From contig CAMXUZ010000126.1 of NCBI GenBank assembly GCA_947251855.1, positions 1 through 5,898 on the forward strand: a stretch of DNA of 5,898 nucleotides, in the 5' to 3' direction. This DNA is from an uncultured Ruaniaceae bacterium. GTDB taxonomy: Bacteria > Actinomycetota > Actinomycetes > Actinomycetales > Beutenbergiaceae. This document shows, one piece after another, positions 1 through 5,360 of this stretch. Every line of letters starts with the position of its first letter. The stretch's first letter is position 1. The notes below the pieces were generated by a model. The model was not told where the DNA came from. It saw nothing but the letters and a program-made list of their open reading frames with translations, and made no database searches. The position numbers and the translations under genes were made by a program.

Positions 1-622
1 GGCTATGCCCGGGATACGTAATAGGCGCGTGGATTTCATCGGAGTACACCACCCCGCCGCGGGCCTCGACCACCTCGGCAATCTCCCGCAGTTCCGCCGC
101 TTCAAGGACTCGCCCGACCGGGTTGTGGGGGTTGCACAGAACGAGGAGTTGGCCCGGGACGGTGAACGCGCGCGCGAGGGCGTCCAGATCGTAAACGTAC
201 CGATCGCCGTCGTGAGCGAGTGGCACCTGAACGATCTCCCGCCCGACCACCTCGCCCACGGTGAGGAACGGCATGTAGGCAGGCGTGGGGACGATCACGG
301 GGGAGCCGGGCGTGGTGAAGTGGTTGATGACGGCGATGAGCCCCTCAACGACGTCGACGACCGGCCGTACCAGGTCCGGATCGATCTCCACCCCGTAGCG
401 CCCACGGGCAAAGTTCGCGTACGCCTCACCCAGACCGGCTTTGAACCCTTCGGGGAGGTATCCGAATTGGTTGCGGGCGAGTGCATCGCTCACGGCGTCG
501 GTGACGGCGGGTGCCGTGCCGAAATCCATCTCGGCGATGAACGCCCCGATCGCGTCGGGAAACGCCGACCATTTCACGCTCCCGCGCGCCCGCAGCTGCT
601 CAATCGTGACGTCGTCGAACAT
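1..622 (-). CDS. MalY/PatB-type PLP-dependent cystathionine beta-lyase / aminotransferase, N-terminal 207 residues (partial)
   Basis: A fold-type I PLP enzyme of the MalY/PatB C-S lyase branch, cytosolic, expected to cleave cystathionine or similar thioethers to homocysteine or a thiol, pyruvate and ammonia. The frame is open from ATG 622 to the window edge, which cuts it at about half the usual ~390 residues. Visible signatures are an N-terminal substrate-site stretch ending AEMDFGTAPAV (residues 30-40), FGYLPEG near 53-59, CNPHNPVGR at 163-171 (the PLP-phenolate Asn region) and SDEIHAP at 194-200, whose Asp contacts the PLP ring nitrogen. The Schiff-base lysine lies beyond the window. The start is chosen because AGAGGTGAG precedes ATG closely and the protein begins MFDDVTIEQL, as expected for the family. 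It is divergent from the MFS gene. The family also contains general aminotransferases and the MalY regulator, so the substrate is inferred. The enzyme class is secure. Confidence 0.9.
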   Translation of the reverse strand, partial: MFDDVTIEQLRARGSVKWSAFPDAIGAFIAEMDFGTAPAVTDAVSDALARNQFGYLPEGFKAGLGEAYANFARGRYGVEIDPDLVRPVVDVVEGLIAVINHFTTPGSPVIVPTPAYMPFLTVGEVVGREIVQVPLAHDGDRYVYDLDALARAFTVPGQLLVLCNPHNPVGRVLEAAELREIAEVVEARGGVVYSDEIHAPITYPGHS

Positions 623-660
623 CGCTCACCTCTCACCGTGTCGAAGAAGAACCTGCTACC

Positions 661-666
661 ACAATA
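661..666 (-). promoter_or_regulatory. Candidate -10 box for the MalY-like gene
   Basis: On the minus strand TATTGT fits the TAnnnT -10 pattern and would start a transcript about 30 bases before the ATG at 622, leaving room for the AGAGGTGAG ribosome site. I see no good -35 hexamer at 17 bases. This is a visual call only. Confidence 0.3.
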
Positions 667-702
667 GGAGCAATCTGCCACGGGGATCGGGGTGTCCACG
701 GA

Positions 703-733
703 TTGGTGATCTGCCGGCCTCGGCGCTTACCCT
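703..733 (+). promoter_or_regulatory. Candidate promoter for the MFS transporter gene
   Basis: TTGGTG (703-708) and TACCCT (728-733) could be -35 and -10 boxes with a longish 19-base spacer. The implied transcript start near 740 sits just before the AAGGAG ribosome site at 749-754. No operator is obvious around it. Confidence 0.35.
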
Positions 734-760
734 CGAGGGAGAGTAGCGAAGGAGATCGGC

Positions 761-2032
761 ATGAACATGCGTCGGAACGTGGTGGTGCTCGTCGCCTCCA
801 ACCTCTTCGGTGGAGTGGGTGTGGCTGCCTCCGTTGCCGTCGTTTCGCTTCTGACCGAACAGATCGCGAACACGCAGGTCGCCGGGTTCGCCCAGGCGGT
901 CACCTCGCTGGGGGCGGGGCTGTCTGCGGTGCCGCTGGCCAATCTCGCGGCGCGGCGGGGGCGGCGTATCTCGCTCGGGCTCGGGTACCTCATCCCCATC
1001 ATTGGGGCGTTGACGGTGATCATCGCGGCGATCTTCAGCAACGTCATCATTCTGTTTGCCGGGCTCGCGCTCTTCGGGGTCGCCCAGGCCGTTAATCTCC
1101 AATCCCGCTACGCTGCTGCGGAGAACGCCGGTCCCGCGGCGCGGGCGCGCACGATGTCGGTCGTCATCTGGGCGACGACGGTGGGCTCCGTCGTCGGGCC
1201 GAACCTCATCGATCCCGGCGATAGCCTCGGAACGTTGCTCGGCCTACCGCAGTACGCGGGGACCTACATCTTGTCGATGGTGGCCTACGCGCTCGCGGCA
1301 ACGGTGATCGCGCTCTGGCTCACGCCTAATCACCCCACGGCTCGAACGCAAGCGCCGCAATCCGCCGTGACGGCCGAGCCCGTCGGTGCGCTTGCTGCCC
1401 TTCGCTGGTCGGGCACCGACCCACGTGCCAGGTTCGGAGTCGTGGCAACAGGTTCCGCGCATGCCGTCATGGTCATGGTGATGGTGATGACGCCGCTGTA
1501 TATGGTGCACGAGGGAATGGCGTTATCGTTCGTCGGGGTCGTTGTTTCCCTCCACATCCTGGGGATGTACGGACTCTCGCCGGTCTTCGGCTGGGCGGCG
1601 GACCGATTCGGCGCAGTCCCGGTGAGCGTTGCCGGAATGGGAGTGCTGGTGCTATCGACGGCGATGGGTTTCGTCGCGGCAACGTACGAGGAATCAAGCC
1701 GTGCGCTCACCCCGACCGCGCTCGTGATTCTCGGAGTGGGTTGGTCGATGGTTGTCATTGCCGCCTCGAGTCTGCTCGCGAACGTCAGGGAAGAGCGCGT
1801 GCGAGTGCCCTTGCAGGGCGCGAACGACGCGATCATGAACTACGCGGGCGCCGCCGCTGCGGCCGCTTCTGGTCTATTGCTCGCGTGGGCCGGTTTTCAA
1901 GGCGTGAACGTCGTTGCCACGATCATCCTCGTGCCGGCGGCGCTGCTCTCGGTTTCAGCGTTCCGGGCGAGTGGGGGAGCGGGCACCGAGCGTGACCTCA
2001 CCCCACAGACATCCAGCCCCGGCGGAGAGTGA
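761..2032 (+). CDS. Major facilitator superfamily transporter, 423 aa
   Basis: A polytopic inner-membrane carrier, probably a proton-coupled exporter; the substrate cannot be told from sequence. The length and about twelve hydrophobic segments fit the MFS. The N-half carries the loop 2-3 signature as NLAARRGRR (61-69), and the C-half has the equivalent GWAADRFG (277-284). A conserved-looking NLQSRYAAAENAG loop (112-124) and VGSVVGPNLI (141-150) follow transmembrane helices 4-5. The central cytoplasmic loop is about residues 188-225. Helix 7 begins at AHAVMVMVMVMTP (233-245). ATG 761 is chosen because AAGGAG lies six bases upstream; a second ATG two codons later is less well spaced. From memory, actinobacterial MFS proteins with a similar HAVM...MTP segment are common but uncharacterised. 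The 3' end overlaps the convergent FUSC gene by 35 bp. The superfamily is secure, the function unknown. Confidence 0.93.
   Translation: MNMRRNVVVLVASNLFGGVGVAASVAVVSLLTEQIANTQVAGFAQAVTSLGAGLSAVPLANLAARRGRRISLGLGYLIPIIGALTVIIAAIFSNVIILFAGLALFGVAQAVNLQSRYAAAENAGPAARARTMSVVIWATTVGSVVGPNLIDPGDSLGTLLGLPQYAGTYILSMVAYALAATVIALWLTPNHPTARTQAPQSAVTAEPVGALAALRWSGTDPRARFGVVATGSAHAVMVMVMVMTPLYMVHEGMALSFVGVVVSLHILGMYGLSPVFGWAADRFGAVPVSVAGMGVLVLSTAMGFVAATYEESSRALTPTALVILGVGWSMVVIAASSLLANVREERVRVPLQGANDAIMNYAGAAAAAASGLLLAWAGFQGVNVVATIILVPAALLSVSAFRASGGAGTERDLTPQTSSPGGE
1466..1489 (+). repeat. Four tandem GTSATG hexamers coding (Val-Met)4
   Basis: GTCATG occurs twice and GTGATG twice in direct succession, in frame inside the MFS gene, giving Val-Met four times at residues 236-243 in helix 7. 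Any gain or loss of a unit would stay in frame and change the helix by two residues. Confidence 0.8.
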
Positions 2033-3056
2033 GGATCAGCGCGTCAACGAGATACACCGGCGCCCCCGGAACGGTGTCGCGGATGCGCATGATCTGCTCG
2101 AACCGGGTGGAAATAATGTCGGTGTGCCGCTCTGCTTCATCCGGGTTCCGCAGGGCCTCCGCTGTGCTTCGTAGCGCAGAGATGAGGGGAATCCAGATCT
2201 CCTCAGGAATGGTGATTTCTTCATCGGGGGTGACGGGGGAGTGTTGGGGGTGGAGCACGAGATCGCGAAGCTCGGCAACCATCACCGCAACGCGATCCAA
2301 CCGCGCGCTCCTTTCGCTCAAGTCTTCCAGCGTCTGTTGATGCCTCCGCGCGCGCCGGTTGCCCCGGCGAGCGTCATGAACCAACGCGGTAGCGTCGTGC
2401 ATCTCAGTTCGGGCGCGGCGAAGGTCCTCCGCCGAGCTCCTAGAGATCGTGGTGGACGGTACCTCGCGGTCCGTCGACGGGCGGCGGCCCTCAAAGGAAT
2501 CAGCGAGGAGGTCCAATTGGACCGCCGTGGCAGTGCGCAGCTGGTTGAGTGCGGCCGTGGCAACCGCGATGGGAAGCGGAGGAAATACCAACGTCACGCC
2601 GATTCCCACGGCCGCGCCAAGAAGCATGAGCAGGGCGAACGAGCCGATGTAATCTGCCTCAGTATTGCCGACGATGAGCGTGAAGATCGCCGCGGTGGGG
2701 ACCCAGGAACGCATGGGCCCGAGCCAACGAAGAGCGGCGATCAGCACGGCTCCCGCGACGGTTAGCCCGATAGTGAAGAGAGCGGGGGCGGGGATCCATC
2801 CGACGACCCAGGCGACGAGACCACCGGCAATCATCGCGGCAACGGCTTGAATTGATTCGCGTACTGAGCCTGCCATGCTCATCGTCGTTGCGATCACCGC
2901 TCCGAATGGAGCGTAGTAGGGGGTGTCGTCCAACGCGTCAGGCACGATGCCGGCGGCGAGCCATGCGAGGGTGGCGGCGATGGCCGCGCGCACGGCCATC
3001 GGCAGGCGCGGATGGGAGGTCCAAATGGCCTTGATCTTCGAGAACAACTTCGCCAT
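1998..3056 (-). CDS. FUSC / aromatic-acid-exporter-like membrane protein, 352 aa
   Basis: Half-size FUSC-type protein: an N-terminal bundle of about six membrane helices (roughly residues 20-40, 46-64, 70-90, 92-110, 118-132, 136-160) followed by a long soluble, charged helical region (165-352) rich in Arg and Glu, likely cytoplasmic. Features typical of the family are APFGAVIATTMSMAGSVRESI (49-69), where the loop after helix 2 carries a conserved Arg, and the TLVFPP exit of the last helix (155-160). Relatives export aromatic acids or are uncharacterised, so substrate and export role are inferred. ATG 3056 (MAKLFSKIK) is preferred over an upstream TTG at 3083, which would add nine residues with no suitable Shine-Dalgarno; the ATG has only a weak GGCGGG. 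The 3' end lies inside the last codons of the convergent MFS gene. No partner gene is adjacent, so it is probably monocistronic. Confidence 0.82.
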   Translation of the reverse strand: MAKLFSKIKAIWTSHPRLPMAVRAAIAATLAWLAAGIVPDALDDTPYYAPFGAVIATTMSMAGSVRESIQAVAAMIAGGLVAWVVGWIPAPALFTIGLTVAGAVLIAALRWLGPMRSWVPTAAIFTLIVGNTEADYIGSFALLMLLGAAVGIGVTLVFPPLPIAVATAALNQLRTATAVQLDLLADSFEGRRPSTDREVPSTTISRSSAEDLRRARTEMHDATALVHDARRGNRRARRHQQTLEDLSERSARLDRVAVMVAELRDLVLHPQHSPVTPDEEITIPEEIWIPLISALRSTAEALRNPDEAERHTDIISTRFEQIMRIRDTVPGAPVYLVDALILTLRRGWMSVG

Positions 3057-3085
3057 CCCGCCACGGTGGCCTAGGAACGGCAAAC

Positions 3086-3250
3086 CTACAACGGGGTTGC
3101 ACCCGCGCGAATTGCTCCTATACCCGGGTGCAGACGCCGCAAGTTGCCGCCGGCGAGGATGTTGGCCGCGCTAGTAACCGCACTCGCGATATGCGTGCTT
3201 GATGCACTGGCAGAGCCGCAAGCGGCTAGTGAACCAATCCCGGCGTGCCG
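3086..3250 (-). pseudogene. Possible relic of an IS200/IS605-type TnpB C-terminus
   Basis: Read on the minus strand, 3220-3146 gives CGSASASS, then HIASAVTSAANILAGG. This resembles the end of TnpB, where the second CxxCG zinc-ribbon half is followed by xADxNAAxNILAAG. A one-base shift after NILAGG reads ATCGVCTRV and then a stop, similar to the Ala/Cys-Gly tail of actinobacterial TnpBs. The zinc-ribbon first half, the RuvC Asp of the DxN motif and everything upstream are missing or scrambled: the Asp position is Val here, and stops interrupt the other frames. The open frame itself extends upstream to a TTG at 3391 with no ribosome site, so it is not a real gene. If genuine, this is an old insertion remnant beside tRNA-Leu. 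The similarity is short and Ala-rich, so chance is possible. Confidence 0.35.
3098..3132. repeat. Perfect 8-bp inverted repeat, 19-base spacer
   Basis: TGCACCCG (3098-3105) and CGGGTGCA (3125-3132) are exact reverse complements. The dyad sits 42 bases upstream of the FUSC ATG and at the end of the TnpB-like relic. It could be a leftover terminal hairpin of an insertion element, a regulator site for the FUSC gene, or chance in GC-rich DNA. No T-run follows on either strand, so it is not a standard terminator. Confidence 0.5.
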
Positions 3251-3398
3251 AGCACGGAAATGACGGGCGCGCACGAACGTGCCGGTCACTCTTGGACGCT
3301 CGCCGAGAACCGCAGGTCGAGCGAGGCTCGATTGAGTAATCCGTTCGGGTGGAGCACGTCCGCTACCCTTACCAATGATGCTCCGCAACAAACAAGAG
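3251..3398. other. Gene-poor spacer downstream of tRNA-Leu
   Basis: I see no supported gene, RNA or strong promoter here. Open frames on both strands lack ribosome sites and recognisable motifs. There is no hairpin plus T-run after the tRNA 3' end; the only T-rich stretch on the minus strand is CTCTTGTTTGTTG directly after the tRNA, which may help end transcription. Confidence 0.5.
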
Positions 3399-3483
3399 TG
3401 TCCGGAGAGGGACTTGAACCCTCACGCCCTATAACGGGCACTAGCACCTCAAGCTAGCGCGTCTGCCATTCCGCCACCCGGAC
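3399..3483 (-). tRNA. tRNA-Leu (anticodon GAG)
   Basis: An 85-base type II tRNA. The acceptor stem is GTCCGGG with TCCGGAC (last pair G-U), and the discriminator A is at 3399. The anticodon stem is CTAGC/GCTAG around the loop TTGAGGT, giving anticodon GAG (3448-3450), which reads CTC and CTT. The long variable arm forms GCCC-GTTATA-GGGC, as in leucine tRNAs. The T-arm is GAGGG-TTCAAGT-CCCTC. CCA is not encoded and must be added afterwards, as is usual in actinobacteria. Confidence 0.97.
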
Positions 3484-3492
3484 GAGTGGAGA

Positions 3493-3512
3493 TCGGTTCC
3501 GTCAAGAACCGA
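3493..3512. repeat. Perfect 7-bp inverted repeat in the tRNA-Leu leader
   Basis: TCGGTTC and GAACCGA flank a six-base loop (CGTCAA). On the minus strand the dyad ends ten bases before the tRNA 5' end, so it would fold in the pre-tRNA leader if transcription starts upstream. It could equally be a protein site or chance; no T-run follows on either strand. Confidence 0.5.
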
Positions 3513-3521
3513 ACGTCCGTA

Positions 3522-3552
3522 AATGTATCACGTCCCTCGCGCGGGTCACCAA
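3522..3552 (-). promoter_or_regulatory. Candidate promoter for tRNA-Leu
   Basis: On the minus strand TTGGTG (3552-3547) is followed after 19 bases by TACATT (3527-3522), or after 17 bases by the weaker GATACA. Transcription would begin around 3515-3517, some 30 bases before the mature tRNA. The match is modest. Confidence 0.35.
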
Positions 3553-3574
3553 TCGAGGCCGGGCAAAACGCGCG

Positions 3575-3596
3575 TGATGTGGGGCAACACACATCA
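3575..3596. promoter_or_regulatory. Dyad operator candidate, TGTG-N8-CACA (CRP/GlxR-like spacing)
   Basis: TGATGTG and CACATCA are exact inverted repeats separated by eight bases. The core TGTG-N8-CACA has the geometry of CRP-family sites, whose consensus is TGTGA-N6-TCACA, but the fifth base of each half (G and A here) does not match. It covers the expected -35 region of the -10 at 3609-3614, so a bound protein would probably repress the M20 gene. The regulator is not in this window and the assignment is inferred. Confidence 0.35.
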
Positions 3597-3608
3597 GGGG
3601 TGGGTGGC

Positions 3609-3614
3609 TAGGCT
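3609..3614 (+). promoter_or_regulatory. Candidate -10 box for the M20 peptidase gene
   Basis: TAGGCT fits TAnnnT and is followed by a G-rich stretch. Start of transcription near 3621 would leave a leader of about 25 bases containing the AAGGAAAGGGA ribosome site. No convincing -35 is seen; that region is occupied by the dyad at 3575-3596. Confidence 0.4.
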
Positions 3615-3645
3615 GGGGGAGGAACCTCGAAGGAAAGGGATATCT

Positions 3646-4968
3646 GTGACGCCACAGTCGCCGAGCGCTGCCGAACGTGAAGCAGTGAAGTTCTGCAAGG
3701 AACTCATCCGCATCGACACCACCAACTACGGGGAGAACCAAGGCCCGGGGGAGCGTGTGGCCGCGGAGTACATCATGGAGCTCCTCACCGAGGTGGGCTA
3801 CGACCCGGTGTACCTGGAGTCGGAGGAGCGGCGCGGCAGCGTGATCTTCCGGATCCCCGGCAAGGACCCTTCCCGCCCGGCCCTCGTCGTCCACGGCCAC
3901 ACCGACGTGGTGCCCGCCGATGCGTCTGAATGGAAGATGGACCCTTTCGGCGGGGAAGAGATGGACGGGCTCATCTGGGGCCGCGGTGCCGTGGACATGA
4001 AGGACATGGTCGCGATGATCCTCGCGGTCGTGCGTGACATGAAGATCAACAATTGGCAGCCTGACCGCGAACTCATCGTCGCGTTCTTCGCCGATGAAGA
4101 GGCCGGCGGGGTGTACGGCGCGCAATGGCTCGTCAATAACCACCCCGAACTCTTCGACGGCGCAACGGAAGCGATCAGCGAGGTCGGCGGGTTCTCCGTG
4201 GACGTCAGCGGCCGGCGGGTCTACCTGCTGCAGACGGCGGAAAAGGGCCTGGCGTGGCTGCGTCTCCTCGCTGAGGGTACGGCCGGGCACGGCTCGCAGA
4301 TCAACACGGACAACGCCGTCACCGAACTCGCCGCCGCGATCGCGCGGATCGGCCAGCACACCTTCGATGCCTCCTTGCACCCCACCGTCGAGGATCTCCT
4401 CACCGGGGTGGCCGACCTCGCCGGCATCCGGTTCGATCCCCAGGATCCGGCCGCGATCGATGAGGCGCTCGCCGCGCTCGGCCCGGCGGCGAAGTTCGTC
4501 GGCGCCACGATCAAGACCAATGCCAATCCCACCCAGCTCGATGCGGGGTACAAAGCCAACGTCATCCCCGGCGGAGCCTCCGCGGCCGTGGATCTGCGTT
4601 TCCTCCCCGGTGAGGAGAAGCTCGCGATGGACACGATCCGTGAACTCGTCGGCCCGAACGTGCGGGTGGAAGATATCCACCGCGACATCGCCCTGGAGGC
4701 GCCGTTCACCACCGACCTGGTCGACCACATGATCGGTTCCCTCGACGCGGAGGACCCGGGCGCCGTCGTCCTGCCGTACATGCTTTCCGGTGGAACGGAC
4801 AACAAGTCCCTCGCCCGGCTGGGCATCAAGGGCTACGGGTTCGCGCCGCTGCGCCTCCCCCCGGAGCTGGACTTCGCGGGCATGTTCCACGGGGTGGATG
4901 AACGGGTGCCCGTCGACGCGATCGAATTCGGGGTGCGGGTGCTCACCCGGTTCTTGAAGGAGGCCTGA
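3646..4968 (+). CDS. M20 family metallopeptidase (DapE/ArgE/carboxypeptidase G2-like), 440 aa
   Basis: A cytosolic di-zinc hydrolase that removes acyl groups or cleaves dipeptide-like amides. All key M20 residues are present: HGHTDVVP with zinc ligand His85 and Asp87; WGRGAVDMKD with bridging Asp117; FADEEAGG with catalytic Glu151 and zinc ligand Glu152; probably Glu179 in ISEVGG; and zinc ligand His415 in FHGVDERVP. GHGSQ (214-218) begins the lid/dimerisation domain (about 200-320), and SGGTDNKSL (381-389) returns to the catalytic domain. GTG 3646 is chosen because AAGGAAAGGGA ends five bases upstream and the protein then begins just before the conserved AVKFCKELIRIDTTN; the frame runs open further upstream but lacks homologous-looking sequence. 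Length fits the family. Substrate cannot be told: the wording recalls uncharacterised mycobacterial M20 proteins rather than true DapE. Third codon positions look more strictly G/C than in the MFS and FUSC genes. Confidence 0.95.
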   Translation: MTPQSPSAAEREAVKFCKELIRIDTTNYGENQGPGERVAAEYIMELLTEVGYDPVYLESEERRGSVIFRIPGKDPSRPALVVHGHTDVVPADASEWKMDPFGGEEMDGLIWGRGAVDMKDMVAMILAVVRDMKINNWQPDRELIVAFFADEEAGGVYGAQWLVNNHPELFDGATEAISEVGGFSVDVSGRRVYLLQTAEKGLAWLRLLAEGTAGHGSQINTDNAVTELAAAIARIGQHTFDASLHPTVEDLLTGVADLAGIRFDPQDPAAIDEALAALGPAAKFVGATIKTNANPTQLDAGYKANVIPGGASAAVDLRFLPGEEKLAMDTIRELVGPNVRVEDIHRDIALEAPFTTDLVDHMIGSLDAEDPGAVVLPYMLSGGTDNKSLARLGIKGYGFAPLRLPPELDFAGMFHGVDERVPVDAIEFGVRVLTRFLKEA

Positions 4969-4984
4969 CACCTCGCCCGGCGGG

Positions 4985-5010
4985 GCCGGTCAGCAAGCCG
5001 GTCAGGTCAG
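4985..5010. repeat. Short direct repeat between convergent gene ends
   Basis: GCCGGTCAG occurs at 4985-4993 and 4997-5005, followed by a partial GTCAG (5006-5010) that includes the DUF5703 stop codon. The 38-base gap between the M20 stop and the DUF5703 stop contains only weak GC hairpins (for example GCCC/GGGC) and no T-run, so no clear terminator can be called. Confidence 0.5.
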
Positions 5011-5219
5011 TAGTAGGCAAGGTCGGGATCGAACGTGGAGCGAACCCGAATGATCTTGCGGCGCATCCACACCTTGCGTTCGCCACTGATATAGACCCGG
5101 TGGCGGGTGAGTTCCCAGTGGCCGTACTCGGCGTGCTCGGTGAGAAGAGAACGAACCTGGTTGCGACCAGCGGTGCGGGGAAGCGTGATCACCCGGACCT
5201 CATACTCGACATTCGCCAT
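5007..5219 (-). CDS. DUF5703 family protein, 70 aa
   Basis: A small, basic protein of unknown function, without signal peptide or membrane segment. It reads as a typical DUF5703 member: YEVRVITLPR (6-15), LLTEHAEYGHWEL (25-37) and VWMRRKIIRV (50-59). The family is actinobacterial, and from memory its gene is often beside an M20 peptidase and an aldo/keto reductase, as here. The start is taken as ATG 5219 (MANVEYEV) because the minus strand has TACAGT at -12 to -7 from the A, ideal for leaderless transcription, and no Shine-Dalgarno. The frame is open 15 codons further upstream (to 5264), but that extension is low-complexity basic sequence and would include the promoter. It converges with the M20 gene across 38 bases. 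Confidence 0.85.
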   Translation of the reverse strand: MANVEYEVRVITLPRTAGRNQVRSLLTEHAEYGHWELTRHRVYISGERKVWMRRKIIRVRSTFDPDLAYY

Positions 5220-5225
5220 AGCATT

Positions 5226-5231
5226 ACTGTA
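5226..5231 (-). promoter_or_regulatory. -10 box for leaderless DUF5703 transcript
   Basis: TACAGT (minus strand) fits TAnnnT, with six bases (AATGCT) between it and the ATG at 5219, so transcription should begin at or within a base or two of the start codon. No good -35 is visible at 17-18 bases, which is common for such actinobacterial promoters. Confidence 0.5.
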
Positions 5232-5256
5232 ACCACTGCCGCCCCGCCGACGGTGT

Positions 5257-5275
5257 CGGAACACTCACAGTTCCG
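5257..5275. repeat. Perfect 6-bp inverted repeat in the divergent promoter region
   Basis: CGGAAC and GTTCCG are separated by seven bases. The dyad lies 26 bases upstream of the DUF5703 -10 box. Spacing and half-sites do not fit the LexA box. It may be an operator or chance. Confidence 0.45.
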
Positions 5276-5309
5276 CTGCTCGCGAGAAGGACGGGTGTCG
5301 TGCGGGCAC

Positions 5310-5333
5310 ATTTTCAGAAATTGGTGTGAAAAT
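5310..5333. promoter_or_regulatory. AT-rich 7-bp dyad over the -35 region of the acidic-protein gene
   Basis: ATTTTCA and TGAAAAT are exact inverted repeats with a ten-base spacer, standing out as AT-rich in a GC-rich region. The right half coincides with the -35 position for the -10 at 5348-5353. It could be an operator; the cognate regulator is unknown. The halves point the opposite way from a Zur box. Confidence 0.4.
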
Positions 5334-5347
5334 CGCCGAGATAGCGA

Positions 5348-5353
5348 TACGGT
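5348..5353 (+). promoter_or_regulatory. -10 box for probable leaderless acidic-protein transcript
   Basis: TACGGT fits TAnnnT, and seven bases separate it from ATG 5361. A poorer box, TAGCGA (5342-5347), is equally spaced from ATG 5355. No Shine-Dalgarno precedes either ATG. Confidence 0.4.
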
Positions 5354-5360
5354 CATGACT

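Noticed and set aside
5..667. A 220-codon plus-strand open frame over the MalY-like gene
   Set aside because: Its translation is a low-information Asp/Arg/Gly-rich shadow, while the minus strand encodes CNPHNPVGR and SDEIHAP of a real PLP enzyme.
3057..3083. TTG start extending the FUSC protein by nine residues
   Set aside because: No properly spaced ribosome site, and the added residues are not hydrophobic or family-like. ATG 3056 is the better start, though its own ribosome site is weak.
3399..3483. tRNA-Leu as an integration (att) site
   Set aside because: No integrase gene and no visible second copy of the tRNA 3' end in the window.
3523..3645. 41-codon N-terminal extension of the M20 peptidase
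   Set aside because: The extension would contain the dyad and -10 box, and a strong AAGGAAAGGGA site precedes GTG 3646.
3502..4971. A 489-codon open frame on the minus strand, antisense to the whole M20 gene
   Set aside because: It is His-, Asp-, Arg- and Gly-rich with no recognisable domain, and arises because G/C at third positions leaves the opposite strand stop-free. The plus-strand frame has all M20 catalytic motifs.
5257..5275. LexA/SOS box
   Set aside because: The actinobacterial consensus is CGAAC-N4-GTTCG. This dyad has different half-sites and a seven-base spacer.
5310..5333. Zur box (zinc regulation)
   Set aside because: Actinobacterial Zur sites have TGAAAAT first and ATTTTCA second, close together. 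Here the order is reversed with a ten-base gap, and no zinc-linked gene is adjacent.
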